Assembly: GCA_024691265.1 (NCBI GenBank)
Contig: JAILNT010000140.1
Location: 1 to 6,013 of the forward strand
Direction: 5' to 3'
Length of the DNA stretch: 6,013 nucleotides
Origin: Treponema sp.
GTDB taxonomy: Bacteria > Spirochaetota > Spirochaetia > Treponematales > Treponemataceae
The translations under genes were made by a program, and so were the position numbers. The notes beneath the pieces are model-generated. The model was not told where the DNA came from. It did not search any database and was given only the letters and a program-made list of their open reading frames with translations. Positions 1 through 5,286 of the stretch are shown piece after piece. The stretch's first letter is position 1. The number at the start of each line of letters is the position of its first letter.

Positions 1-936
1 CTTTGTAGATGCCCTAGTAGATTCATAATAATTTCCTTTATCTATTAACAATTCTTTGTGACATAATAATTCTATAATAACTTCAGGATCATCGCCATAT
101 TCGTACTCATCATCAATGGAATTAGAATCTTCCAAATAATCAGACAAAGACTCATCACATATATACTTATTGTTTTTTAGGAAAGGCAATAAGGAAGAAA
201 ATTTTTTTTCATTAAACAAAAAATTTGGCATAGATCTATTCGTTGAGTAATTACTATCGTTATTAGCAATACATTCGAATAATGGCATTAATTCATTTTC
301 TTTAGCATTAATAGAAAGTTCATCGGAAAAAAAATCTTTTGCATTGCCGGTGGATATATAAAAATTTTTTGAGGCACGATCTAATAATAATTTATAAGGT
401 TTAATAAAAAATATATATGATTTATAATCAACATATTGATCATTACTTAATTTATTATTTAATACATAATTAAAAGCCGCATTGAAATCATATTTCACAA
501 CTCTAATATTAGAAGACAATGGTGAAATAGCAACCGCCAAAGCCAAAATAATCCATAACCAAAACCAACCTCTACCATCAACAAAATACATGATTTCACT
601 AGCTATTAGCGCGAAACCTATAAATCCATTAAAGACATCATTATTTTGTTCTTCCGTAGGTTCGTAAGCACAGTGCTTTGTCATATAGAAAGACTTATCA
701 TTAAGTGATTCATCTATGATTGTAGATATGTAACTCTGCCTGTCAGACTTGTACCATTTAACGAAGGCAGTAATTAAACATACAACGCCGCATAGAAGAG
801 AAATAGCACTGATTGTTTGGAGAAAATCTTGATTTCTGTGCCCTCCAATAAATGCATAAAATAATGGACAGACAAACATTAAACACAAAGAGGTTAAAAC
901 GGCTTTAAGTAGAGGAAAAGTTTTAAAATTAGGCAT
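1..936 (-). CDS. Multi-pass membrane protein of unknown function, C-terminus off the window
   Basis: An uninterrupted frame of 312 codons runs from an ATG at 936 to the left edge with no stop, so the C-terminus is missing. The start has an AAGGTG-type ribosome site (946-941). Translation shows four hydrophobic stretches that look like membrane helices: residues about 10-30, 40-58, 101-118 and 124-142. The last begins with a tryptophan-rich WFWLW. From about residue 145 the protein is hydrophilic and asparagine/lysine-rich, with an acidic stretch around residues 261-285, so it probably has a large cytosolic domain after a four-helix membrane part. I do not recognise the family. It is the last visible gene of the minus-strand cluster, 78 bp after the preceding stop. 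That gap holds a perfect inverted repeat, so it may be expressed separately or regulated differently. Reality of the gene is well supported; function is unknown. Confidence 0.8.
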   Translation of the reverse strand, partial: MPNFKTFPLLKAVLTSLCLMFVCPLFYAFIGGHRNQDFLQTISAISLLCGVVCLITAFVKWYKSDRQSYISTIIDESLNDKSFYMTKHCAYEPTEEQNNDVFNGFIGFALIASEIMYFVDGRGWFWLWIILALAVAISPLSSNIRVVKYDFNAAFNYVLNNKLSNDQYVDYKSYIFFIKPYKLLLDRASKNFYISTGNAKDFFSDELSINAKENELMPLFECIANNDSNYSTNRSMPNFLFNEKKFSSLLPFLKNNKYICDESLSDYLEDSNSIDDEYEYGDDPEVIIELLCHKELLIDKGNYYESTRASTK

Positions 937-948
937 ACAACACCTTAA

Positions 949-970
949 TACTTGGTCTTACGACCAAGTA
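949..970. repeat. Perfect 9-bp inverted repeat in the gap before the membrane-protein gene
   Basis: TACTTGGTC (949-957) and GACCAAGTA (962-970) are perfectly complementary arms around a 4-nt loop. The repeat lies directly upstream of the ribosome site of the gene starting at 936, on its 5' side. No T-run follows on either strand, so an intrinsic terminator is unlikely. It could be an operator, or an mRNA hairpin acting as a processing or translation-control site between the two genes. Its function is inferred only from position. Confidence 0.55.
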
Positions 971-1014
971 AATAATTTATAGAAAAATTTTAATATTTAT
1001 ACTAAATAATAATT

Positions 1015-1410
1015 TTATTTAGGACGCTTAATATCGAATGATAATTGCTTCTTTTCTATTAGCTGCTCAATAATATCATTATCATCCTTTAAAATATTGC
1101 TTATTGGGTACTTCTTACTAGCACCACTAGATTCAATCCATTTTCCCTCTTCATTCTTAAAGTATAGTTGGTATCTTAATTGAAATTTATCAACGTCCTT
1201 TTCATTGTCCCTATCAACAAGTTCAATAAAGAATTTTCCTGCGACATATTTAAGTTTCAATTCATTTTCTTGATCAATTATAATTTGATCAATTGCCTTT
1301 GAAGATTCATTTACGATTTTATCTACAGATGTATCGCTAGAAAACAAATCCTTTATAGTTTCGACCAATGCATCAAATATTGCATTAAAAATATTCTTTT
1401 GTACTTCCAT
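1015..1410 (-). CDS. Hypothetical soluble protein, 131 aa
   Basis: The start ATG at 1410 lies 12 bp after the stop of the previous gene and has an AAAGG ribosome site about 9 nt upstream. The product has an N-terminal amphipathic helical part (residues about 1-50, with the pattern NIFNAIFDALVETIKDLF). A segment richer in alternating hydrophobic residues follows (about 52-105, with FFIELVDRD and FQLRYQLYF), suggesting a small beta-sheet domain, and then a charged helical C-terminus. There is no convincing membrane segment or signal peptide, so it is probably cytosolic, perhaps lying on the membrane through its first helix. I do not recognise the family. It sits directly behind an ATPase and its small membrane partner in what looks like one transcript, so a role as a further subunit or adaptor is possible but not shown. 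Confidence 0.75.
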   Translation of the reverse strand: MEVQKNIFNAIFDALVETIKDLFSSDTSVDKIVNESSKAIDQIIIDQENELKLKYVAGKFFIELVDRDNEKDVDKFQLRYQLYFKNEEGKWIESSGASKKYPISNILKDDNDIIEQLIEKKQLSFDIKRPK

Positions 1411-1422
1411 TTTAATATACCT

Positions 1423-1764
1423 TTAAATACCTAAATTTAGTTTCATCTCATTTGTTACATCAGTTTCTTCTTCATCAAGTTGTTCTTTAGCCCAACTAGG
1501 AACCTGATTCTCTGTAACTTCTCTGGTTGTTGTTTCCTCATAATATTTTCCATCTTGTTTATAGTAAAGCTTGGTAATATATTTAATTTTATCCCATAAT
1601 TTTTGACCAAATATTTTTGCAGCGTGCTTAATATGTGCAAAAACTTCCTTTATCTTACTAAAAACAGCAGATAACCAATCTTTTATTTCATCCCAATTAG
1701 CGACTACTGCAGCAGTTCCTATTAATGCAAGAACAGCACCTGCCACGATAAAAGGTATAGGCAT
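1423..1764 (-). CDS. Small membrane-anchored protein, paralogue B (113 aa)
   Basis: The ATG at 1764-1762 overlaps the TAA of the ATPase gene (TAATG arrangement), and a strong AAGGAG site lies at 1775-1770, so the two genes are probably translationally coupled. Residues about 4-23 form one hydrophobic segment rich in Ala, Val and Ile. After it come W24, DEIK, WLS and KIKE (37-40), an amphipathic helical region to about residue 65, then KYYEETT (73-79) and an acidic tail ending in DVT (102-104) and LNL (109-111). The same signature appears in the 125-residue protein encoded on the other side of the ATPase (W-N/D-EIK, LSxVxxKIKE, ETT, D-I/V-T, LxL), so the two are paralogues. The long hydrophilic C-terminal part is probably cytosolic, where the ATPase could reach it. 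I do not recognise a named family. The existence of the gene is well supported; its role is inferred. Confidence 0.8.
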   Translation of the reverse strand: MPIPFIVAGAVLALIGTAAVVANWDEIKDWLSAVFSKIKEVFAHIKHAAKIFGQKLWDKIKYITKLYYKQDGKYYEETTTREVTENQVPSWAKEQLDEEETDVTNEMKLNLGI

Positions 1765-2762
1765 TATGACTCCTTGATTTCTTCTACATTAGAGTGTCCC
1801 AGTTGTTTTTTTACATAATCTTCTGAGACTTGTTTCTTAGAAACTATAACTTTATTTTTATTATTAGCGTTTTTGCTATCTATTATATTTTTTAAGGCCT
1901 CCTTGACGTATTCATTTTCTAAATGATCTTTATTAGTTCTTGCTGATTTAAATGCAGCCGTTAAAATACAATTAGATATATCACTACCTGAAATACCGTC
2001 ATATACATTTGCAAGCATTTCAATGTCAAGATTATGAGGTAAATTTTCAGGTATATATTTACACCATAACTTTTTTCGACATTCAGAATCTGGTAAATCG
2101 AATTTTATATGAACAGAGATTCTCCTCATAAAAGCAGGATCGAAATTCTCAATAAAATTAGTAGCAAAAATTATAAAATCTTGATATTCATTCATGAGCA
2201 TTAACATGACAGATCTTGTTTGGTTGACGCTTACATCAACTGCCTGAGTCATGTTTGTAACCCTTCTACTTAATATCGCATCAGCTTCATCAAAAAATAG
2301 TATGCTGGAACTTTCTTTTGCAGTTTGAAAAGCTTTACGTATATTCTTTGGAGTTTCTCCAACATATTTTGATTCTATGTCAGCATAATTAATTATTAAG
2401 ATTTTTTTATTTAATTTTTTGGCTATAGCATGGGCCGCCATTGTTTTACCTGTTCCTGGGGGTCCATAAAGATTTACACCTATTCTCTTTGAGTACTTAT
2501 GAGTTTTTGAAAAACCCCAAATATTAAAAACCTGATTGAAATTCTCGGCATATGTAGAAACATCTAACAATTGTTCTTCAGTAGATTTAGGGAGAATTAA
2601 ATCATTAAATTCGAATTTAGGATCTTCAGGAACAAATTCAATTTCAGGTTCTGATTTTTTTGATTTTTTTGGTTTTACATTTTGATCATTTTCGATATTT
2701 TCCGAATCATCCATAGACTTATTAATATAATTAGCATCAGATTTATTAAATACAATTGGCAT
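1764..2762 (-). CDS. AAA+ ATPase, classical AAA clade (332 aa)
   Basis: A single AAA+ module is preceded by a charged, lysine-rich extension (residues 1-45) with no recognisable domain. Visible motifs are Walker A GPPGTGKT (100-107), a pore-loop-1 SKYVGET with aromatic Y133, Walker B ILFFDEAD (154-161, with D158 and E159), sensor 1 IIFATN ending at N202, a second region of homology with paired R213/R214 in the arginine-finger position (FDPAFMRRI), and a sensor-2-side GISGSDI (257-263). By family knowledge this layout belongs to ring-forming remodelling ATPases of the FtsH/Cdc48/Vps4-like classical clade. The YVG loop suggests that it threads or pulls polypeptide. No protease domain is attached, so it is a remodeller or needs a partner. 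The start at 2762 follows the upstream stop by 14 bp and has only a modest AGG site; an internal ATG at residue 17 is possible. It is flanked by two paralogous small membrane proteins, its likeliest partners. All catalytic residues look intact. Confidence 0.95.
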   Translation of the reverse strand: MPIVFNKSDANYINKSMDDSENIENDQNVKPKKSKKSEPEIEFVPEDPKFEFNDLILPKSTEEQLLDVSTYAENFNQVFNIWGFSKTHKYSKRIGVNLYGPPGTGKTMAAHAIAKKLNKKILIINYADIESKYVGETPKNIRKAFQTAKESSSILFFDEADAILSRRVTNMTQAVDVSVNQTRSVMLMLMNEYQDFIIFATNFIENFDPAFMRRISVHIKFDLPDSECRKKLWCKYIPENLPHNLDIEMLANVYDGISGSDISNCILTAAFKSARTNKDHLENEYVKEALKNIIDSKNANNKNKVIVSKKQVSEDYVKKQLGHSNVEEIKES

Positions 2763-2776
2763 ACTGATTAACCTAT

Positions 2777-3154
2777 TTATGCAGATTGTAGATGAAGTTC
2801 TTGTGCAGTCTTTTCTGTAATATCTACTTCTTCGCCATCATCAAGTTCTGATTTAATATCATCTGGAATATCTTCAAATTGTATTTCCTTTACAATTGTA
2901 GTCTCAGTGAACTGTTTTTTTACCGGATCATAATTAATAACACGAGTTATAGCTGCCTTTGCAATATTGTATAACTTTTTAACCTTTCTCCCCGCCTGTA
3001 CGAATGTGCGTACTCCTTTTACAGTAAGATCTAATGCAAGTTCTTTAATTTTTGCAGTTACTGAAGATAGAAAACTTTTTATTTCATTCCAAAAAACACC
3101 GATTACTACAGCAGTTCCTACAAATGCTAATGCCAATAAAGGGATGAAGAACAT
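2777..3154 (-). CDS. Small membrane-anchored protein, paralogue A (125 aa)
   Basis: The start at 3154 has an AAAGG ribosome site about 8 nt upstream and lies 30 bp after the preceding stop. Residues 2-21 form a hydrophobic membrane segment. W22 follows with NEIK (23-26), FLS (28-30) and KIKE (35-38). A basic amphipathic stretch runs to about residue 75, then KKQFTETT (79-86), an acidic stretch (93-110), DIT (111-113) and a C-terminal LHL (120-122). These blocks recur in the same order in the 113-residue protein encoded just after the ATPase, which makes the two paralogues. The main difference is an insertion of about ten residues in the middle of this one. The basic-then-acidic profile after one membrane segment suggests a cytosolic tail lying near the membrane. 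I do not recognise the family. Its position immediately before the ATPase gene suggests that it is a membrane anchor, adaptor or substrate. Confidence 0.82.
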   Translation of the reverse strand: MFFIPLLALAFVGTAVVIGVFWNEIKSFLSSVTAKIKELALDLTVKGVRTFVQAGRKVKKLYNIAKAAITRVINYDPVKKQFTETTIVKEIQFEDIPDDIKSELDDGEEVDITEKTAQELHLQSA

Positions 3155-3184
3155 ATTAGAGACCTTTAATCATATATTAAAAAA

Positions 3185-3475
3185 TCAATTAGTAATTTTT
3201 AGATTTTCTAGCAGTTCTGATTGCTCAGCTATTATTTTTTTAATTTTGTTCTCATCCAAAGGGCTGTTTTTTATAATTAACTCTTGTTCTTCTTTTAACT
3301 TTTCTAGTCTACTAATAATTTTCTTTTTTTCAATCTTTGACTTGATCATATCTACCCTTTTATTTGTTTTTTCATTCTCTGAAACTTCCTCAATCTTTTT
3401 TATTTTCTCATTCATAATTAAACCTACCAATATGCCACCAGCCAAACCGCCAAGAAGCATGTATCCGTAAGACAT
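3185..3475 (-). CDS. Single-pass membrane protein with long coiled coil (96 aa)
   Basis: The frame is open from an ATG at 3520, but I choose the ATG at 3475. A strong GAGGA site lies 8 nt before it, and the protein then begins MSYGYMLLGG with a clean membrane segment; the 15 extra residues from 3520 look like translated leader. Residues about 5-21 are hydrophobic and glycine-rich (LLGGLAGGILVG). From residue 22 to about 92 the protein is nearly all charged helix, with heptad-like hydrophobic spacing (IIS, LEKL, LII, IKKII, LLENL), so a coiled coil is likely, interrupted near SPLDEN (71-76). Positive charge directly after the membrane segment predicts a cytosolic C-terminus. It is the second gene of the cluster. 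This shape fits an oligomerising membrane scaffold, but I recognise no named family. Confidence 0.75.
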   Translation of the reverse strand: MSYGYMLLGGLAGGILVGLIMNEKIKKIEEVSENEKTNKRVDMIKSKIEKKKIISRLEKLKEEQELIIKNSPLDENKIKKIIAEQSELLENLKITN

Positions 3476-3524
3476 AATAATTTCCTCAAATTTTCTTAAA
3501 AAAATAATCAAACTCAGCACAATT

Positions 3525-3785
3525 TCACTTAATATTTTTTTTCAAAATGTTACAACCTTCATATGTTTTTCGAATGTATACATCCAACGGTATATTCTTA
3601 AAATATATATCTTTGCCCTCTATCACTCTACATTTTAAAGGTCTATACTTGTAAATCTTGCACAATTTAGTCTCAGTATTAAAATGAATACAGATACCAT
3701 TTCCATTGTCTAAATCCTTATAAAAATCACCAAATCTTTTTAGATTTTGACAACACAATCCACACTTGTCGCAATGGAATTTCAT
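3525..3785 (-). CDS. CxxCxxCC cysteine-cluster protein, YkgJ-like (86 aa)
   Basis: The N-terminus carries C5-x2-C8-x2-C11-C12, the signature of the YkgJ/UPF0153 group (CxxCxxCC). The expected second half follows: C32, then C42 within LCKIYKYRPLKCR with the conserved Arg-Pro and C52, and a late C78. Members of this family are predicted to bind zinc or an iron-sulfur cluster; few have a defined biochemical role. At 86 residues this is a compact member that retains eight cysteines. It is the first gene of the minus-strand cluster, 49 bp before the next start. The ribosome site is weak (only AAG a few nt before the ATG), so it may be poorly translated or start from an almost leaderless-type context. 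No upstream in-frame start looks better. The link between a metal-binding protein and the AAA+/membrane genes is suggested only by their order. Confidence 0.88.
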   Translation of the reverse strand: MKFHCDKCGLCCQNLKRFGDFYKDLDNGNGICIHFNTETKLCKIYKYRPLKCRVIEGKDIYFKNIPLDVYIRKTYEGCNILKKNIK

Positions 3786-3829
3786 ACTTAAAACATCTAA
3801 TTGATATAAGGATACATTAAATTTTTTTT

Positions 3830-3858
3830 ATTATTTATTTTATTTTTATTTTCTTCAA
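3830..3858 (-). promoter_or_regulatory. Possible sigma70-type promoter for the minus-strand operon
   Basis: Reading the minus strand, TTGAAG (3858-3853, 4 of 6 matches to the -35 consensus) is followed after 17 nt by AATAAT (3835-3830, 5 of 6 matches to the -10 consensus). Transcription would begin near 3823, leaving a leader of about 38 nt before the ATG at 3785. The surrounding sequence is low-complexity A/T, in which such matches occur by chance, so this is the best candidate rather than a firm call. Confidence 0.3.
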
Positions 3859-3916
3859 TATGAATCTCTTTAAATTGGGATCAAGTTCTCAAAATATGCA
3901 TAAATGTTCATTTATC

Positions 3917-3932
3917 ATTTCTTAATACGGAA
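3917..3932. promoter_or_regulatory. Degenerate second copy of the TTCCGTA operator-like site
   Basis: On the minus strand TTCCGTA (3932-3926) is followed by one centre base and TAAGAAA (3924-3918). The second arm matches the ideal TACGGAA at 5 of 7 positions. Geometry and central base spacing equal those of the perfect palindrome at 3956-3974, and the two centres (3925 and 3965) are 40 bp apart, close to four helical turns. This suggests two operators for the same dimeric regulator. Confidence 0.4.
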
Positions 3933-3955
3933 CAATATCTAATCTATTATTTTTT

Positions 3956-3974
3956 TATTCCGTATTACGGAATA
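3956..3974. promoter_or_regulatory. Perfect 19-bp palindrome, probable operator
   Basis: TATTCCGTA (3956-3964) and TACGGAATA (3966-3974) are perfect 9-bp arms around a single central T. No T-run follows at terminator distance, and the odd-length perfect symmetry is typical of a binding site for a dimeric transcription factor. It lies upstream of the operon start and of the candidate promoter. I do not recognise the consensus as belonging to a particular regulator. Confidence 0.5.
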
Positions 3975-4129
3975 TTTTCATAATCTTCATCAAATTCCAA
4001 CTATTTTTGTTTTCCAGGAATCATGTTCTAAATTTATTTATATATTTATTTTTTAGTATACATAACTTCAATTAAAATCAATTTTATAATCTTCTTTATT
4101 TTACATCATAGTCTCAATCTTTTACCGCC

Positions 4130-4368
4130 TCACAATACTGCAGCATAAACCAGTCTCAGATCCTTTAACTTCCCCTTAGCTGTCACTTGAGATTCTTTTT
4201 TTGTAATCTGAACCACAATATCTGGCAGGCAAGGCCGAGATCATACGTTCGCTTGTAATGGCGAGCATAATACGGTGTTTGAATGTCTAGTACTTCAATG
4301 CGATGATGTTCCTCGATAACATGGATGCCATGGACTCGCCCCAACAGAAGATGTTCATTAGGGACTAG
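4130..4368 (-). pseudogene. Remnant of a disrupted coding sequence (C-terminal end), frameshifted
   Basis: From the IS boundary leftwards, a minus-strand frame encodes about 60 protein-like residues (for example PNEHLLLGRVHGIHVIEE and IEVLDIQTPYYARHYKR) and stops at 4183. At an A7 run (4202-4196 on the minus strand) a one-base shift would join it to a second open frame (KKESQVTAKGKLKDLRLV) that ends at a TGA at 4132-4130. The two frames together look like one C-terminal coding end with a homopolymer indel. Its upstream part is cut off by the IS. An ATG at 4380 lies inside the IS terminal repeat and is not a native start. I cannot name the family. A transposase tail is possible given the mobile context, but no motif proves it. 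It could also be chance open frame. Confidence 0.4.
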
Positions 4369-4393
4369 TGTGACCCCCAAAATTGATCACCCA
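4369..4393 (+). repeat. IS terminal inverted repeat, orfB-proximal end (IRR)
   Basis: The sequence starts TGTGACCCCC and contains TTGATCACCCA (4383-4393). Compared with the reverse complement of the other end, positions 6 and 11-14 differ and the rest of the first 25 match. The restored OrfB stop codon (TGA at 4389-4387) lies inside this repeat, as is common in IS3 elements. Confidence 0.88.
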
Positions 4394-4443
4394 ATCCCTT
4401 GCCCCTGGTTTTGCCCTAATGCTTGTTTTCTATAGTTTACCGG

Positions 4444-5286
4444 TTAAAGCCCATTCAGCCTTTTGCATATCCTCCTGTGGTTGTACCAATAAATGTAGTC
4501 CTTGATTGCGGCTTCAAGTTCATCAAGGGTCCTGAATGTTTTCTCATTGCCGTAAAACATCCCGGCCTTCATTCTCCCAAAGAATATCTCAATCATTATG
4601 TTGTCGTTGGTTGTCGCCTTTCTCGACATGCTCTTTGTTACATTGTGCTGCTCAAGCCATTCATGGTAATAGCGGTTGCGGTACTGCCATCCCTGGTCTG
4701 AATGGAGCATCGCCCTGGCAGCCCCATGACGCCTTATAACACTGCCAAACTGCCCGAGCATGCGCTTAACCTGCCTGAGGTCCGCAACCCTTGAGACGTC
4801 ATACGCAACTATCTCCTTGGTTCCCATGTCGATTATCGGTGACAGGTACAGTTTCCCAGCACCTATCGCAAACTCGCTCACGTCAGTGGCGAATTTCTCC
4901 ATGGGCCGCTCGGGGAAGAAATCACGGCTGGGCAGGTTGGGTGCACCCGTGCCAACGTCACCCCGGAATGAGTTGTATCCCTTGCCTGCCTTGGGTTGCG
5001 CTCCCTGTAGCCCTGTCTTGCGCATGATCCTCTGCACCGCCTTGTGGTTGGCCACGATCCCGTGGTTGCGAAGGTCCATGGTGACCCTGCGGCAGCCATA
5101 CCGGCCCTTGCTGCCCTCATGGCAGCGCCTGATTGCCAGGACCAAACCCTTCTTGGCAACATCATCGCTGTGTGACTGGGCCTCACTTAGCTGGTACAGG
5201 TAAGAGCCCCTGCTCATTCCTGCTGCCTCCAGCAGCATTTTCAAAGGGTACTTTTGCCCCAGCCCTTGGATTGCCTGCGCTTTCAC
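4444..5286 (-). CDS. IS3-family transposase OrfB, DDE integrase domain, cut short by a nonsense codon
   Basis: The 280-residue frame begins at a GTG (5286) overlapping the OrfA stop; in practice the product is probably made as an OrfAB fusion by -1 frameshifting. The N-terminal part (residues about 10-90) resembles the HTH_21 region of IS3 transposases (YPLKMLLEAAGMSRGSYLY, RRCHEGSKGRYGCRRV). The integrase core shows D135 (FATDVSEF), D197 (LHSDQGWQY) and E233 (NIMIEIFFGRMK), with exactly 35 residues between the last two, and the late YNHRR block. The frame ends KRLNGL followed by TAA. Reading past that TAA gives PVNYRKQALG and more, ending at a TGA at 4389-4387 inside the terminal repeat. Family members normally read GL-S/T-PV-x-YR there, so the TAA is probably a point nonsense mutation (for example TCA to TAA). 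The restored protein would be 299 residues. The catalytic triad is intact; activity of the shortened form is uncertain. Confidence 0.92.
   Translation of the reverse strand: MKAQAIQGLGQKYPLKMLLEAAGMSRGSYLYQLSEAQSHSDDVAKKGLVLAIRRCHEGSKGRYGCRRVTMDLRNHGIVANHKAVQRIMRKTGLQGAQPKAGKGYNSFRGDVGTGAPNLPSRDFFPERPMEKFATDVSEFAIGAGKLYLSPIIDMGTKEIVAYDVSRVADLRQVKRMLGQFGSVIRRHGAARAMLHSDQGWQYRNRYYHEWLEQHNVTKSMSRKATTNDNIMIEIFFGRMKAGMFYGNEKTFRTLDELEAAIKDYIYWYNHRRICKRLNGL

Larger units (their letters stand above)
3786..4129. other. AT-rich intergenic region upstream of the operon
   Basis: No credible gene is visible on either strand in this stretch. It is dominated by A/T runs and contains the candidate promoter (3830-3858) and the twin operator-like sites (3917-3932 and 3956-3974). 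Base composition shifts to a more balanced mix near 4115-4130, which I take as the edge of the older mobile or foreign segment that continues rightwards. Confidence 0.6.

Noticed and set aside
482..667. Plus-strand 61-codon frame
   Set aside because: It is antisense to the continuous minus-strand membrane-protein frame that fills 1-936, which has a ribosome site and plausible membrane helices.
949..970. Hairpin as an intrinsic terminator
   Set aside because: Neither side has the run of T residues that a terminator needs, and the stem is followed closely by a ribosome site.
1455..1640. Minus-strand 61-codon frame inside the 113-residue gene
   Set aside because: It overlaps the conserved region of paralogue B in another frame and has no similarity to anything nearby.
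2967..3470. Plus-strand open frame of 167 codons
   Set aside because: It lies antisense across two better-supported minus-strand genes with ribosome sites and clear membrane or coiled-coil architecture. Its Phe/Ser/Ile-rich composition is what the complement of A-rich coding DNA gives.
3476..3520. Longer N-terminus for the coiled-coil membrane protein, starting at 3520
   Set aside because: The ATG at 3475 has a strong GAGGA site at the right distance, and the extra residues would contain that ribosome site as coding sequence.
3786..4129. CRISPR array, tRNA or small-RNA gene in the AT-rich gap
   Set aside because: I see no regularly spaced repeats, no cloverleaf-type pairing and no terminator-like hairpin with a T-run that would support any of these.
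4444..4446. TAA in OrfB as a recoded or read-through sense codon
   Set aside because: TAA reassignment is not expected in bacteria, and the other genes here use TAA and TGA as ordinary stops, so a nonsense mutation is simpler.
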